DNA of 64,000 nt from Ochrobactrum sp. CGA5 (GCF_006345815.1 NZ_VCIG01000005.1:186001-250000); one strand, 5' to 3'; shown: positions 1 to 9,816, numbered from the stretch's first letter. Translations and numbers: made by a program. Notes: generated by a model not told the origin, from the sequence alone.

Positions 1-1
1 C

Positions 2-349
2 GACAAGTCTGCCATGTACCCGTCACGTCTTTCAGGCGGGCAAAAACAACGTGTAGCCATTGCCCGCGCACTTGCGATGCAGCCGAAAGTCATGTTGTTC
101 GACGAAGCGACTTCCGCGCTCGACCCTGAACTGGTCGAGGAAGTCAATCAGGTGATGAAGCAGCTCGCGCAGGAACATATGACCATGCTCATCGTGACCC
201 ATGAAATGCGCTTTGCCGCTGAAGTTTCCGATAAGGTGCTGTTCATGGACAAGGGCATCGTGGTCGAGGAAGGCAAGCCGGATGTGATCTTCAGTAATCC
301 GGAAAACGAAAGAACGAGAGCGTTCCTGAGAAAGCATCTCAACCAGTAA
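2..349 (+). CDS. Polar amino-acid ABC transporter ATP-binding protein (C-terminal part)
   Basis: The gene enters from the left edge, and about 115 C-terminal residues are visible. They contain the ABC signature [15 protein letters not shown], the Walker B segment [14 protein letters not shown], and the switch histidine in LIVTHEM. This wording is typical of the HisP/GlnQ family, which energises uptake of polar amino acids from the inner face of the membrane. The Walker A half lies outside the window, so substrate and start are unknown. It ends 82 bp before a RocB-like hydrolase on the same strand, so the two may be co-transcribed and serve uptake and breakdown of one nitrogen compound; that link is inference. 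Confidence 0.93.
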   Translation, partial: DKSAMYPSRLSGGQKQRVAIARALAMQPKVMLFDEATSALDPELVEEVNQVMKQLAQEHMTMLIVTHEMRFAAEVSDKVLFMDKGIVVEEGKPDVIFSNPENERTRAFLRKHLNQ

Positions 350-431
350 GTCGACGTTTAGATCAGATTGTAGACCCGTCTGTGCCTTCTTCAGGGTACG
401 GAAACGGGCGACTATTGAGCGAGGAAAGATC

Positions 432-2087
432 GTGGTATCCCCAAATGAATGGAACCCGACAGAACGGGTACGAGAACTCTCTTATCGCATGGTGAAATGG
501 CCAAGCGAGACCGGAACGCCGGACGAGGCATCGTTCGGTCCGAAGCTTGCCGAGCTTTTGCGCGAGATTCCCTATTTCCAGAAAAATCCGGACGACATTG
601 CTGTCATTGACAGCCATGGTTCACCGATGACCAAGAATGTCATCGCGGTCGTCCGTGGCGCAGGGCGTAGAACCCTGGCTCTGGCAGGGCATTTCGATGT
701 GGTGGAAACTGCAAACTATCGCGACTTGAAACATCTGGCTTTTGAACCGGATGCTTTACTGGAGGCACTTCTAGCCGATCTTACCAGCCGTCCGCTTGCT
801 CCGAACGAGGAAAAGGCGCTCGCCGACTTCCAGAGTGGGAATTACATTCCCGGACGCGGCATGCTCGACATGAAGAGCGGCGTTGCCGCTGGTATCGCCA
901 CACTGGAGCGTTTTTCGCAACAGCCGGATCGCGAGGGCAATCTGATCCTTTTTGCGACTCCCGACGAAGAGCGCGGTTCGCGAGGAATGCGCAGCCTTCG
1001 CGATGCCTTGCCTGAACTTGCCGGACGCTGGGGGCTGGATATCGTCGCCGGTATCAATCTGGATGCAACAAGCGACCAAGGCGACGGTGCGGAAGGTCGA
1101 GCCATCTATCGGGGTACGATAGGCAAACAGCTTCCCTTCGCCTTTGTGGTCGGACAGCCATCCCATGCGAGCTATCCGTTTGAAGGCGTCAGCGCACATC
1201 TTATCGCGTCCGAAATCATGCGGGCGGTGGAAGCCAATGCAGCTCTTTGCGATACGGCGGATGGCGAAATTTCGCCGCCTCCAATCTGCCTTGAAGCGCG
1301 GGATTTCCGCGGCGGCTATGAAGTCACAACGCCGGAAAGAACTTGGATCGCCTTCAACTGGCTTACCCATTCCGTTTCGCCAGATTCTTTGTTCCAGCGG
1401 TTCAAGGCGGTGGTCGGCGAGGCCCTCGATCGTGCGATCAAGCACTTTAATGTCGAGGCAGACCGTTTTGCAAAGCTGGTTGGCAGTGATGCAGATGCCA
1501 ATCACAAGGGTCGGATTCTGACTACGGCTGAGTTGCGCGCCGAGGTCCGGCGTATCGGCAGCGATGCCGCACTCAAACGGATAGCCGCACTGGAAGCTGA
1601 ACTTTCAAGCAGCGACAACCCGCTTCTTATTACACGAGAGCTCGTCAATGCCATGGTTGCAGAGGCACGTATTACAGGACCGACGGTCATTATCGGTTTC
1701 GGGAGCCTCGTCTATCCGCATGTTCATATGGGGGCAGAGACCGTTGAAGAGCAGCGTTTTGCCAAAGCCGTGGAAACCGCTCGTGTGGATATCGAACATC
1801 AGTTCGATACGACAATCCGGTATCGCGAAATCTTTGCCGGAATTTCAGACATGAGCTTCTTTGGTCACATTCCAGACGCGGCGGACAGCGAAGTCATCGC
1901 AGAGAACACGCCCGCCGCTCAGTTTATCGACTGTGCCAATCCACAGGCGCTTTCCTATCCGGTGGTGAATATCGGACCGTGGGGGCGGGAGTATCATCAG
2001 CGACTGGAGCGGGTCTATGCGCCCTATGCCTTCACGGTATTGCCACAGTTTCTCTACGGCATTGCCACGCGGTTCCTGAAGCCTTAG
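432..2087 (+). CDS. M20-family metallohydrolase, RocB-like
   Basis: A 551-residue protein of the M20 peptidase/deacylase superfamily, closest in layout to the RocB 'arginine utilization' group. Zinc-ligand motifs are visible in order: AGHFDVV (His87, Asp89), GRGMLDMKSG (Asp146) and TPDEERGSRG (Glu179/Glu180). The length exceeds that of ordinary M20 enzymes (about 400), as expected for RocB-type members. The start is GTG, chosen because GAGGAAAG lies just upstream. It follows an amino-acid ABC transporter gene, so a role in hydrolysing an imported amide or modified amino acid is plausible. The RocB reaction itself is not well defined, so no substrate is claimed. It converges on pta with about 28 bp between the stops. 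Confidence 0.85.
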   Translation: MVSPNEWNPTERVRELSYRMVKWPSETGTPDEASFGPKLAELLREIPYFQKNPDDIAVIDSHGSPMTKNVIAVVRGAGRRTLALAGHFDVVETANYRDLKHLAFEPDALLEALLADLTSRPLAPNEEKALADFQSGNYIPGRGMLDMKSGVAAGIATLERFSQQPDREGNLILFATPDEERGSRGMRSLRDALPELAGRWGLDIVAGINLDATSDQGDGAEGRAIYRGTIGKQLPFAFVVGQPSHASYPFEGVSAHLIASEIMRAVEANAALCDTADGEISPPPICLEARDFRGGYEVTTPERTWIAFNWLTHSVSPDSLFQRFKAVVGEALDRAIKHFNVEADRFAKLVGSDADANHKGRILTTAELRAEVRRIGSDAALKRIAALEAELSSSDNPLLITRELVNAMVAEARITGPTVIIGFGSLVYPHVHMGAETVEEQRFAKAVETARVDIEHQFDTTIRYREIFAGISDMSFFGHIPDAADSEVIAENTPAAQFIDCANPQALSYPVVNIGPWGREYHQRLERVYAPYAFTVLPQFLYGIATRFLKP

Positions 2088-2115
2088 TAGCCCGCAAGTA
2101 GCGGCTCGATGTCCT

Positions 2116-3093
2116 TCAGATTGCCTGATTGACTGTGATAGCGATCATATGGAGGACATCGTCAGCGCTGCAGCCGCGGGAAAGGTCGTTTGCGGGTTTG
2201 GCGAGGCCCTGTAGTATAGGTCCGATGGCCTGTGCGCCCCCGATACGCTGGGCGATCTTGTAGCCGATATTGGCGGCTTCGAGATTGGGGAACACGAAGA
2301 CATTGGCGTTGCCCTTCAGCGGAGAGTCCGGTGATTTGGCATGGCTGATCGCCTCCACGAACGCCGTGTCGAACTGCAATTCACCATCGATGCACAGATC
2401 GGGCTTCCGTTCACGCACCATCCGGGTTGCCTGAACGACCTTTGACACACGTTCATGGGCGGCGCTACCTCCGGTGGAGAAGGACAGCATGGCAACCGCT
2501 GCATCTTTCTCGGTCAGATGGCGGTATGAATCGGCCGACTGGATGGCGATATCGGCAAGCTGCGCGCAATCCGGTTCCACCACGAGACCGCAATCGGCAA
2601 AGACGAAAGCGCCTTTCTTTTGATGATGCGACTGGCACAACAGCATCAGGAAGAAGCTCGAGACAAGTGAAGCGCCTTCGGCCTTGCCGATGATCTGCAA
2701 GGCATGACGCACCACATCCGCTGTCGTTGCAACGGCACCGGCGACCGTCCCGTCCGCATCGCCCTCCCGCACCATCATGGCGGCAAAGCCGAGAGGTGAC
2801 TTCACCATCGCTTCGGCCTGTTCTGTTGTCATGCCCTTGGCCTGACGCAGCTGATAGAGCTTCTGCGCGTAGTCCGCGCTTAGGTTAGACGTCTTTGGAT
2901 CGATGATGGCAATCTTGGAGCCGTCGATCTGTCTGCCGATGATGCTTTCAGACCCCAGCAGTGTGATGCGGGCAATGGCTTCGTGCTCGGCTCGCAATGC
3001 CGCATCGATGATGCGCGGCTCTTCGCCTTCCGCCAGCACAATGTGACGTGGCCTTGACCGGGCTTTCTCAAAAATCGTTTCCAACGGCAGCAT
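2116..3093 (-). CDS. pta: Phosphate acetyltransferase (taurine pathway)
   Basis: A 325-residue phosphotransacetylase of the short type, without the N-terminal regulatory domains of E. coli Pta. It opens with the family segment IVLAEGEEPRI and closes with a segment rich in the Gly/Ala patterns of the CoA site. It converts acetyl phosphate and CoA to acetyl-CoA and phosphate. It lies directly downstream of xsc, whose product is acetyl phosphate, so it completes the taurine route into central metabolism. I prefer the ATG at 3093 (MLPLETIF). An in-frame ATG at 3144 exists, but it has no ribosome site and the extension would run through a perfect hairpin (3115-3137). Confidence 0.92.
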   Translation of the reverse strand: MLPLETIFEKARSRPRHIVLAEGEEPRIIDAALRAEHEAIARITLLGSESIIGRQIDGSKIAIIDPKTSNLSADYAQKLYQLRQAKGMTTEQAEAMVKSPLGFAAMMVREGDADGTVAGAVATTADVVRHALQIIGKAEGASLVSSFFLMLLCQSHHQKKGAFVFADCGLVVEPDCAQLADIAIQSADSYRHLTEKDAAVAMLSFSTGGSAAHERVSKVVQATRMVRERKPDLCIDGELQFDTAFVEAISHAKSPDSPLKGNANVFVFPNLEAANIGYKIAQRIGGAQAIGPILQGLAKPANDLSRGCSADDVLHMIAITVNQAI

Positions 3094-3114
3094 GGATATA
3101 TGTTTCTCTGGAAT

Positions 3115-3137
3115 GGCCGGGAGTCGTTCTCCCGGCC
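3115..3137 (-). promoter_or_regulatory. Intercistronic hairpin between xsc and pta
   Basis: A perfect 9-bp inverted repeat, GGCCGGGAG and CTCCCGGCC, with a 5-nt loop sits between the xsc stop and the preferred pta start. No T-run follows on the coding strand, so it is not a classical terminator. It could stabilise or process the mRNA, or lower pta expression relative to xsc. Function is inferred. Confidence 0.5.
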
Positions 3138-3156
3138 TGATCATTGACGGACTGGT

Positions 3157-4932
3157 TCAGACCGGCATTTGTTGGCGCATGTCGGCTTTGTCGATGCCAG
3201 CCACGACGACGGGCTTCTTCATCGCATCACGGCGGAAAGGTTCGCCCAGTTCCTGATTGAGCACGACTTCGATGAAGGTAGTCACCCCCTTGGCCTGTTC
3301 GTCGATTGCCGTCTGCAAGGCTTCGGTCAGCGCCTGCTGGCTATCGACAGTCACGCCCTTGAGGCCGCAGCCATCCGCCACCTTGGCGTAGCTCAGGTTC
3401 GGATTGAGCTCGGTGCCGACGAAGTTGTTATCGTACCACAGCGTCGTGTTGCGCTTTTCGGCACCCCACTGATAGTTGCGGAAGATGACCATGGTGATCG
3501 CAGGCCAACCCTTGCGACCGATGGAGGTCATCTCGTTCATGGAGATGCCGAACGCACCATCCCCGGCGAAGCCGACCACCGGCGTGTCGGGCTGACCGAT
3601 CTTGGCGCCGACGATGGACGGGAAGCCGTAACCGCAGGGGCCGAACATGCCCGGCGCCAGATATTTGCGTCCGTGTTCGAAGCTTGGATAGGCATTGCCG
3701 ATGGCACAATTATTGCCGATGTCGGTGGACATGATGGCGTTCTTCGGCATGCCTGCCTGAATGGCGCGCCATGCCTGTCGCGGCGACATGCGGTCCTTCT
3801 CGCGCTCTCTTGCTTCTGCGTTCCACTGTGTACCCGGATCGTCATCCTCGTGATCCATCGAGGAAAGCTGTTGCAGCCAGGCGGACTTGCGCTGATGGAT
3901 GAGCTGCTTGCGCTCGTCGCGCCCGGCATTGCCGGCGTTGGCTCCAAGCTGGTCAAGGATTTGCTGCGCAACCTGTTTGGCGTCGCCGCAAATGCCGACG
4001 GAGATTTTCTTGGTGAGACCGATGCGGTCGGGATTGATGTCGATCTGAATGATCTTTGCGTCCTTCGGCCAGTAGTCGATGCCATAGCCGGGGAGCGTCG
4101 AGAACGGATTGAGGCGGGTGCCGAGCGCCAGAACCACATCAGCCTTGACGATCAATTCCATCGCGGCCTTGGAACCGTTATAGCCGAGCGGACCTGCGGC
4201 CAGCGGATGGCTACCAGGAAAGGCATCATTGTGCTGATAGCCGCAGCAGACCGGCGCATCAAGCCTTTCGGCAAGTGCGATGGCTTCTGGAATCGCGCCC
4301 CCGATGACGGCACCGGCCCCGTTGAGGATGACCGGGAATTTTGCTTCTGTCAGAAGCTTCGCGGCCTCGGAAATTGCCTCGCGCCCACCGCTGGGACGTT
4401 CCAGCCGCACGATTTGCGGCAGGTCTACATCGATAACCTGGGTCCAGAAATCGCGTGGAACGTTGATCTGTGCCGGTGCACAGCCGCGCCATGCCTTCTC
4501 GATCACCCGGTTCAGCACTTCGGGAATGCGGGTCGCATCGCGTACTTCTTCCTGATAGCAGACCATCTCCTCGAACAGCGCCATCTGGCCCACTTCCTGA
4601 AAGCCGCCCTGGCCGATGGTCTTGTTGGCCGCCTGCGGCGTAACCAGCAGCATCGGCGTGTGGTTCCAGTAGGCTGTCTTGATCGCGGTGACGAAGCCGG
4701 TCACGCCCGGACCGTTCTGGGCAATAGCCATGCCCATCTTGCCCGTCACACGCGTATAACCGTCGCAGATCAGCGCCGCATTCGTCTCATGGGCACAGTC
4801 CCAGAACGTAATCCCGGCCTTTGGAAACAAATCCGAAACCGGCATCATTGCTGAACCGATGATCCCGAATGCATGCTCTATGCCATGCATCTGCAAAACC
4901 TTAACAAACGCTTCTTCCGTCGTCATCTTCAT
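3157..4932 (-). CDS. xsc: Sulfoacetaldehyde acetyltransferase
   Basis: A 591-residue thiamine-diphosphate enzyme. Xsc desulfonates sulfoacetaldehyde with phosphate, giving acetyl phosphate and sulfite in the cytoplasm. The N-terminal stretch with GIIGSAMMPVSDLFPKAG and HETNAALICDGYTR is characteristic of Xsc rather than of acetolactate synthases. The ThDP/metal motif GDGAFGISMNEM lies near residue 455, with the asparagine in the following IFRNYQWG segment. The ATG at 4932 is chosen because AAAGGT precedes it; the ATG at 4968 would overlap tauY. It sits in tauABC-tauXY-xsc-pta order, so expression is probably taurine-induced through TauR. Confidence 0.96.
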   Translation of the reverse strand: MKMTTEEAFVKVLQMHGIEHAFGIIGSAMMPVSDLFPKAGITFWDCAHETNAALICDGYTRVTGKMGMAIAQNGPGVTGFVTAIKTAYWNHTPMLLVTPQAANKTIGQGGFQEVGQMALFEEMVCYQEEVRDATRIPEVLNRVIEKAWRGCAPAQINVPRDFWTQVIDVDLPQIVRLERPSGGREAISEAAKLLTEAKFPVILNGAGAVIGGAIPEAIALAERLDAPVCCGYQHNDAFPGSHPLAAGPLGYNGSKAAMELIVKADVVLALGTRLNPFSTLPGYGIDYWPKDAKIIQIDINPDRIGLTKKISVGICGDAKQVAQQILDQLGANAGNAGRDERKQLIHQRKSAWLQQLSSMDHEDDDPGTQWNAEAREREKDRMSPRQAWRAIQAGMPKNAIMSTDIGNNCAIGNAYPSFEHGRKYLAPGMFGPCGYGFPSIVGAKIGQPDTPVVGFAGDGAFGISMNEMTSIGRKGWPAITMVIFRNYQWGAEKRNTTLWYDNNFVGTELNPNLSYAKVADGCGLKGVTVDSQQALTEALQTAIDEQAKGVTTFIEVVLNQELGEPFRRDAMKKPVVVAGIDKADMRQQMPV

Positions 4933-4954
4933 GGCGCGTACCTTTCCTTGGAAT

Positions 4955-6355
4955 TCAGAGAACTTCATCTTTCAGCGCATACCAGCGATACATTGCGCGC
5001 TGGCCTATGCGCCTGAATGGCGTCAGCATGCCGTAGCTCGGCAGTTCAGAGGTGAAGATCGGCAGGTCCAGTTCCTGTCCTTGACCGGCCATCAATTGAG
5101 CGACCCGGCGTCCGGCTTGCGCGGAATACATCACGCCGTTGCCGCCATAGCCCATGGCATAATAGATTTCCTGCTTCGGATCAGGACGATAGATACGGGG
5201 CATCATGTCATGACTGACATCGACCCATCCCCACCATGAATAATCGATCTTGATGCCTTTGAGGGCCGGGAACTTTCTGTAAAGGCCGGCCAGCAACAGA
5301 TGATAGTGTTTCGGGTTTGGAGCGTCGGCCCCCGTAATGGCACTGCGGCTGCCAATCTGCATCCGCCCATCGGGCAGAAACCGATAATAGTGGCGAAGCG
5401 TGCGCGTGTCGGTCAGAGGAATACCGGTCCTCGGGCCACATGCTTCAAGTTCGTCCGGCGTTAGCGGTCGGGTCACCACAGAGTTCGACAGTATAGGCAT
5501 TAGCCGATAACGGGTAAGAGGATGCAGGTCTGGAGAAGTGTATCCCGCTGTTGCAAAGCATACCTGTCGCGCCTTGACCGTACCGTTGGGCGTGTTGAGA
5601 TGGAAAACATTCCCGTTCTTAAAGCAACTGAGAACCGGGCTTGCTGTGTGCACCTTTGCGCCGAGCTTTCGGGCAAGGCGCAGATAGCCGAAAGCGAGCT
5701 TTGCCGCGTGAATGCCAACGCCGTCCGGTTCGTACATCGCGCCGCAGGCTTCCTGATCCCGGATGAAATCACGGTGAATCTCGTCGCGGCCGACCATGCG
5801 GGTCCGGTAACCGAATACGTCGTTCAGCAGTCGCGATTCTTTCTCCAGCGAAGGAATGACTTTGTTGCGATGGGCGATGTACAGATGACCGCCATCCTGC
5901 GGATCACAATCGACTTCCGGTTCGGCAATGAGTGCGCGAAAAAGATCGAACCCTTCGGCAATCTCCTTATGCAACTTACGGGCGACGTCCACACCCCAGC
6001 GTTCGATCCATTGCGAACGCTTGAGTCGACCGGCTGAAATCTGTGCTTGACCGCCATTGCGAGTGCTGCATCCCCAGGCGACACCGTTTGCCTCCAGCAC
6101 CACGGCTTTAACACCGTGATCTCGGGCGAGGTGGATCGCTGCCGAAAGACCAGTATAGCCTGAGCCGACGATAACGACATCGGCATCGACGTCGCCGCGA
6201 ATAGGACCATCGTCTTCCGGCGCCGGTCCGGCGGTGCCGATCCAGTAGGTAGGGGCATAGTCGCGGCCTTGTCCGGGCGTCTTCGAAACCACCGGGTCAT
6301 AGGCGGGGTCGAATGGCTGGGCGGCAGAGAAACAGTTGCGAGTGTGAGTATCCAT
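4955..6355 (-). CDS. tauY: Taurine dehydrogenase large subunit (FAD-dependent oxidoreductase)
   Basis: A 466-residue DadA/GlpO-type FAD amine oxidoreductase. The dinucleotide-binding motif GSGYTG is at residues 64-69, preceded by DVVIV and followed by VVLEAN at the end of the second strand; the C-terminal FAD segment is MGYGGNGVMYSAQAG. In the taurine pathway TauXY oxidatively deaminates taurine to sulfoacetaldehyde and passes electrons to the respiratory chain. The assignment rests on position between a small NTF2-like subunit gene and xsc; by sequence alone it could be another amine oxidase. The start at 6355 has GGAGGACC upstream. No taurine:pyruvate aminotransferase gene is present, which fits the dehydrogenase route. 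Confidence 0.87.
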   Translation of the reverse strand: MDTHTRNCFSAAQPFDPAYDPVVSKTPGQGRDYAPTYWIGTAGPAPEDDGPIRGDVDADVVIVGSGYTGLSAAIHLARDHGVKAVVLEANGVAWGCSTRNGGQAQISAGRLKRSQWIERWGVDVARKLHKEIAEGFDLFRALIAEPEVDCDPQDGGHLYIAHRNKVIPSLEKESRLLNDVFGYRTRMVGRDEIHRDFIRDQEACGAMYEPDGVGIHAAKLAFGYLRLARKLGAKVHTASPVLSCFKNGNVFHLNTPNGTVKARQVCFATAGYTSPDLHPLTRYRLMPILSNSVVTRPLTPDELEACGPRTGIPLTDTRTLRHYYRFLPDGRMQIGSRSAITGADAPNPKHYHLLLAGLYRKFPALKGIKIDYSWWGWVDVSHDMMPRIYRPDPKQEIYYAMGYGGNGVMYSAQAGRRVAQLMAGQGQELDLPIFTSELPSYGMLTPFRRIGQRAMYRWYALKDEVL

Positions 6356-6394
6356 ATGTCGGTCCTCCAAATCACCGACGGACATTGTTGCGGC

Positions 6395-6784
6395 TTACGC
6401 CTTCAGCAAAGGCCGGCTCTTGCGGAATGCCTGCTTGCGGACGATCTTGCCGTCGCGCTGTGTGAAAAGATCGCATCCCTCGGCCTCGACGCGCGCGCCG
6501 TTGGCATCCGTTCCGCGAAAGGTCCATTCGGACACGGCACGGTCGCCGCTCACGAAGTGTCTGTGTCCATCCCACTTCACATCGGGCATGGCAGCCCAAA
6601 CACCGGAGAAAGCCTTGGCGATGGCATCCTTGCCTTCGAGACGGGTGCCGTAAACTTCCTCGCCGCCGATGGTGTAGAACACGCAATCATCGGCGAAGAA
6701 GGCCATGATCGCGTCGATGTCATGCCGGTTGAAGGCGTCGAAGAGATCGGAAAAATGCTTTTCTGTAAGTTGTCCGGCGGACAT
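6395..6784 (-). CDS. tauX: Taurine dehydrogenase small subunit (NTF2/SnoaL-like)
   Basis: A 129-residue SnoaL/NTF2-like protein with the typical opening helix (HFSDLFDAFNRHDIDAIMAFF) followed by DDCVFYT and a curved-sheet pattern ending in ITHR-like basic residues. Proteins of this fold are annotated as TauX when they sit beside tauY. No catalytic residues can be assigned, and it probably acts as the partner subunit of the FAD protein encoded 39 bp downstream. The ATG at 6784 is preceded by AAGGAG. A generic SnoaL function cannot be excluded without the context. Confidence 0.8.
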   Translation of the reverse strand: MSAGQLTEKHFSDLFDAFNRHDIDAIMAFFADDCVFYTIGGEEVYGTRLEGKDAIAKAFSGVWAAMPDVKWDGHRHFVSGDRAVSEWTFRGTDANGARVEAEGCDLFTQRDGKIVRKQAFRKSRPLLKA

Positions 6785-6917
6785 GCGAATGCTCCTTGAT
6801 ACGTCTGAAATCTGCCCTGATTTCGGGCAAAGCTTCCCCGTGGCGCGGCAGAATTGCCGCGCGATTGATGTTGCAAATGAGATTTCGGTCGGGTCGGTTA
6901 AAGCGGTTGCAGCGCCA

Positions 6918-7784
6918 TCAGATTTTGCCCTTCCATGGGATGAGGACCTTTTCCAGGTAACGGATCAAAAGGTCGAAGGCGAAAGCGAACACACCGATGA
7001 CGATGATGCCCATGATGACTGTGTCGCTGGCCAGAAACTGTGCCGCGTTGAGCACCATGAAGCCAAGACCGCGATGCGCCGCCACCATTTCCGCCGCGAC
7101 CAGTGTTGTCCAACCCACGCCGATCCCGATGCGCATGCCGGTGAAGATTTCAGGCATGGCCGCTTTCATGATGACTTGCGTTATCACTTGTGTCCGGGAT
7201 GCGCCCATCGCATAGGCGGCATGGATTTGTTCCGTAGAGACCGAGCGCACTCCCGCTCTAGCCGCTATTGCCATTGGCGCGAAGATCGCGAGGAAGATGA
7301 GGAACACCTTCGGGAATTCGCCGATACCGAGCCAGATAATAATCAGGGGCAGATAGGCAAGCGGCGGTAGCGGTCGGTAAAACTCGATAATCGGGTCCAA
7401 CACGCCACGAACGAAGCTGCTCATTCCCATCATGATACCGATGGGAATTGCCGTGATACAGGCAATCGCGAAGGCGCCCAATACGCGACCAAGGCTGGCA
7501 AGTGTATGTTCGGCAAGAGTGGAGTTTGCCACGCCGTCGGTCATGGCGACCATGAATTTTCCATAGACCGCGAAGGGGGAGGGAAGAAACAGCGGCTTGA
7601 CCCAGCCCATTCCCGTCACGAGAAACCATAGCCCCAGCAATGTCAGCGCCGTCACAAGGCTGATGAAGCCGCTATTGCCGTCGCCGGGGGCGCCATAGAT
7701 TTTACCGGGTTTGACTGGTCGTGCTCGAGTTAGGAACTCAAGCATGGACCAGTTCCGGGTTTCCTGATGCACGTTCATCGCCAT
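6918..7784 (-). CDS. tauC: Taurine ABC transporter permease
   Basis: An inner-membrane permease of the SsuC/TauC (BPD_transp_1) family, 288 residues from the chosen start, with about six hydrophobic segments. The EAA-type loop reads [31 protein letters not shown] in two parts, and the conserved [19 protein letters not shown] precedes it. It forms the channel for taurine with TauB and TauA. The ATG at 7784 has GGGGA upstream and makes the gene overlap the 3' end of tauB by 47 nt; an alternative ATG at 7745 would give an 8-nt overlap. Either way the two genes are tightly coupled. Confidence 0.93.
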   Translation of the reverse strand: MAMNVHQETRNWSMLEFLTRARPVKPGKIYGAPGDGNSGFISLVTALTLLGLWFLVTGMGWVKPLFLPSPFAVYGKFMVAMTDGVANSTLAEHTLASLGRVLGAFAIACITAIPIGIMMGMSSFVRGVLDPIIEFYRPLPPLAYLPLIIIWLGIGEFPKVFLIFLAIFAPMAIAARAGVRSVSTEQIHAAYAMGASRTQVITQVIMKAAMPEIFTGMRIGIGVGWTTLVAAEMVAAHRGLGFMVLNAAQFLASDTVIMGIIVIGVFAFAFDLLIRYLEKVLIPWKGKI

Positions 7785-8550
7785 AGATAATCCCCAGAAT
7801 TGTCTCACGCATCTTGATGAAGTCGGGACTGGACTTGACGGCACGCGCGTCACCGCATTCCAGAAAGCGCCGGTTGAAATCCAGATCATAGGTGTGGGTG
7901 ATCCGTCCGGGACGCGGCGACATGACGATCAGCCGCGAACCGAGGAACAACGCCTCTTCGACGCTGTGAGTGATGAAGAAGAACATTTTATTGGTCACTT
8001 GCCACACCCGCAGAAGCAATTCCTGAATTGTTTCGCGGGTGAGGGCATCGAGCGCTGCCATGGGCTCATCCATGAGCAGCATCGCCGGATCGCAGGTCAG
8101 TGCGCGGGCAATGCCGACACGCTGCTGCATACCACCGGAAAGCTGGTAGATTTTGTGATTGTGGAAATCCTGCAGGCCGACAAGGGCCAGATTCTTGCTG
8201 GCGCGCGCACGGCGTTCCGCCTTCGGCACGCCTTGGAGCTTGAGGCCGAACTCGGTGTTGTCGATTACGTTGAGCCAGGGAAGCAATGCGTGTTTCTGGA
8301 ACACGACACCTCTCTCGGCACCGGGACCGCTCACCTGTCTTCCGCCCAGTGTAATTTCGCCAGATGACGGGATCATGAATCCCGCCATGAGATTGAGAAG
8401 TGTGGTCTTTCCGCAGCCGGACGCACCAAGCGCCACCACGAAATCACCGCTGTCGATGCGCAGATTGACGCCCTTCAGCGCAATCACGGCTTCTTCCACA
8501 TAAAGACCGGGATAGGTCAGACTGACATTCGATACGTTCAAGGTTTCCAT
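7738..8550 (-). CDS. tauB: Taurine ABC transporter ATP-binding protein
   Basis: A 270-residue ABC ATPase. Walker [10 protein letters not shown] is at residues 42-50, the signature [15 protein letters not shown] and Walker [14 protein letters not shown] follow, and the switch histidine is in [10 protein letters not shown]. It groups by wording with the nitrate/sulfonate/taurine (SsuB/TauB) ATPases. The start at 8550 is chosen for the upstream AAAGGTGAC; an in-frame ATG at 8607 lacks one. It is encoded between tauA and tauC and drives taurine import. Confidence 0.94.
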   Translation of the reverse strand: METLNVSNVSLTYPGLYVEEAVIALKGVNLRIDSGDFVVALGASGCGKTTLLNLMAGFMIPSSGEITLGGRQVSGPGAERGVVFQKHALLPWLNVIDNTEFGLKLQGVPKAERRARASKNLALVGLQDFHNHKIYQLSGGMQQRVGIARALTCDPAMLLMDEPMAALDALTRETIQELLLRVWQVTNKMFFFITHSVEEALFLGSRLIVMSPRPGRITHTYDLDFNRRFLECGDARAVKSSPDFIKMRETILGIIYGDERASGNPELVHA

Positions 8551-8681
8551 GACGTCACCTTTCGGAAACGAAGGAGCGGTTCCGGCATAAGCCAGAAGGC
8601 AAAACACTGCAGGAACCGTCTCGATTCAGCGGCTTGCCCAAGGCATTCCACTGGCGGAGGCGCTTGAATTACTTCACGTAA

Positions 8682-9707
8682 TTACTTCGCGGCGGTTTCG
8701 GCGAAACTGCCATTTACGTTGCCGCTATAATCATCCAGAGCCTGGTCGAGCTGCTTTTGATCGACGAGGAATTTTGCGCTCTGTGTGATAGACTTGAGCG
8801 CCCCGCTGTCCTTGCCACCACCGAGCCATGTCGGGGACGCTTGTTCTTCCACTGTGGGGAAGGACAACAGCGCGAGTGCGCCGGGTATATCAGCGGCATT
8901 GCCGCCGATCAGCTTGACCATGCCTTTGACCTGTTCGGAGTCTGCGGTCCATTGGCTGCCATTCGCCTTGTAGTCGGCATAGGCATCTTTCAATACAGTA
9001 GTAAAGGCGGTCATGAATTTCGGATTTTCACTGGCGAAGCTCTTGTCCACGACAAGCCCGTCGAAGGTAGGGACGCTTTTCGCGCCGATTTCTTCGGAAT
9101 TAGCAACTTCCTTGCCTGTCTTTAGGATTTCAGAAAGAGCAGGGGGCCAGACATAGGCCGCATCGATATCGCCGCGTTGCCATGCGGCAACAATCTGCGG
9201 CGGTGTCATGTTGAGGATCTCCGCGTCACGCGGATTGATCTTCCAGACATCTTTCATGCCCACGAGCAGATGGAAGTGCGAGGTCGAGACGAATGGCACA
9301 CCGATCTTTTTGCCCTTGAGGTCTTCCGGCTTTTCTATGCCTGATCCTTCGCGCGCTACCAGTGCTTCCGATTTCCCGATATTATCGAGTATCCAGAAGA
9401 GTTGAAGGTCGACACCGCGTGTGGCGGCCGCCGCGATTCCTGTTGAACCGATAACGCCGATCGGCACGTTCCCGGACGCAAGTGCCGTTGAAATATCGCC
9501 GCCCGATGCGAACTGGCGCCAATCAATCTTGTATCCGGCCTCTTTGGCCGCTGCATCGAACTTTCCGTTGGCGATCGCCGTCAGAAACGGTCCGACGATC
9601 TGCTGATAGCCGACCACAACCGTAGTTTCGGCATAGGCCGCTGACGTGGATAGCGCTGCTACGGCCGAGAATAACACTGCACGCTTTATGCTATTGAAAT
9701 AGTTCAT
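8682..9707 (-). CDS. tauA: Taurine-binding periplasmic protein
   Basis: A 341-residue periplasmic binding protein of the NMT1/SsuA-like fold. A signal peptide (MNYFNSIKRAVLFSAVAALS then TSAAYA) precedes the mature start ETTVVVGYQQIVGPFL. The segment IGVIGSTGIAAAATRGVDLQLFWI resembles TauA proteins. The ATG at 9707 has GGAAGGGGAA upstream. It is the first gene of the tauABC-XY-xsc-pta run, facing tauR across a gap with likely TauR sites. A 9-bp duplication (AATTACTTC at 8667 and 8680) lies across the stop region, leaving the reading frame unaffected. Confidence 0.94.
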   Translation of the reverse strand: MNYFNSIKRAVLFSAVAALSTSAAYAETTVVVGYQQIVGPFLTAIANGKFDAAAKEAGYKIDWRQFASGGDISTALASGNVPIGVIGSTGIAAAATRGVDLQLFWILDNIGKSEALVAREGSGIEKPEDLKGKKIGVPFVSTSHFHLLVGMKDVWKINPRDAEILNMTPPQIVAAWQRGDIDAAYVWPPALSEILKTGKEVANSEEIGAKSVPTFDGLVVDKSFASENPKFMTAFTTVLKDAYADYKANGSQWTADSEQVKGMVKLIGGNAADIPGALALLSFPTVEEQASPTWLGGGKDSGALKSITQSAKFLVDQKQLDQALDDYSGNVNGSFAETAAK

Positions 9708-9816
9708 GGAGTTCCCCTTCCATTTAAGAACCATGCCTGACTTAGTCACGACTGTTGGCGTTTTTCGCCAATCTGCAGTTCCAGCTACAAACGATAGCCG
9801 TATCCCTATATTTAGC

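Noticed and set aside
3169-4854. Long plus-strand frame of 561 codons opposite xsc
   Set aside because: It is a shadow of the high-GC third positions of xsc, has no ribosome site and no recognisable domain, while xsc is certain.
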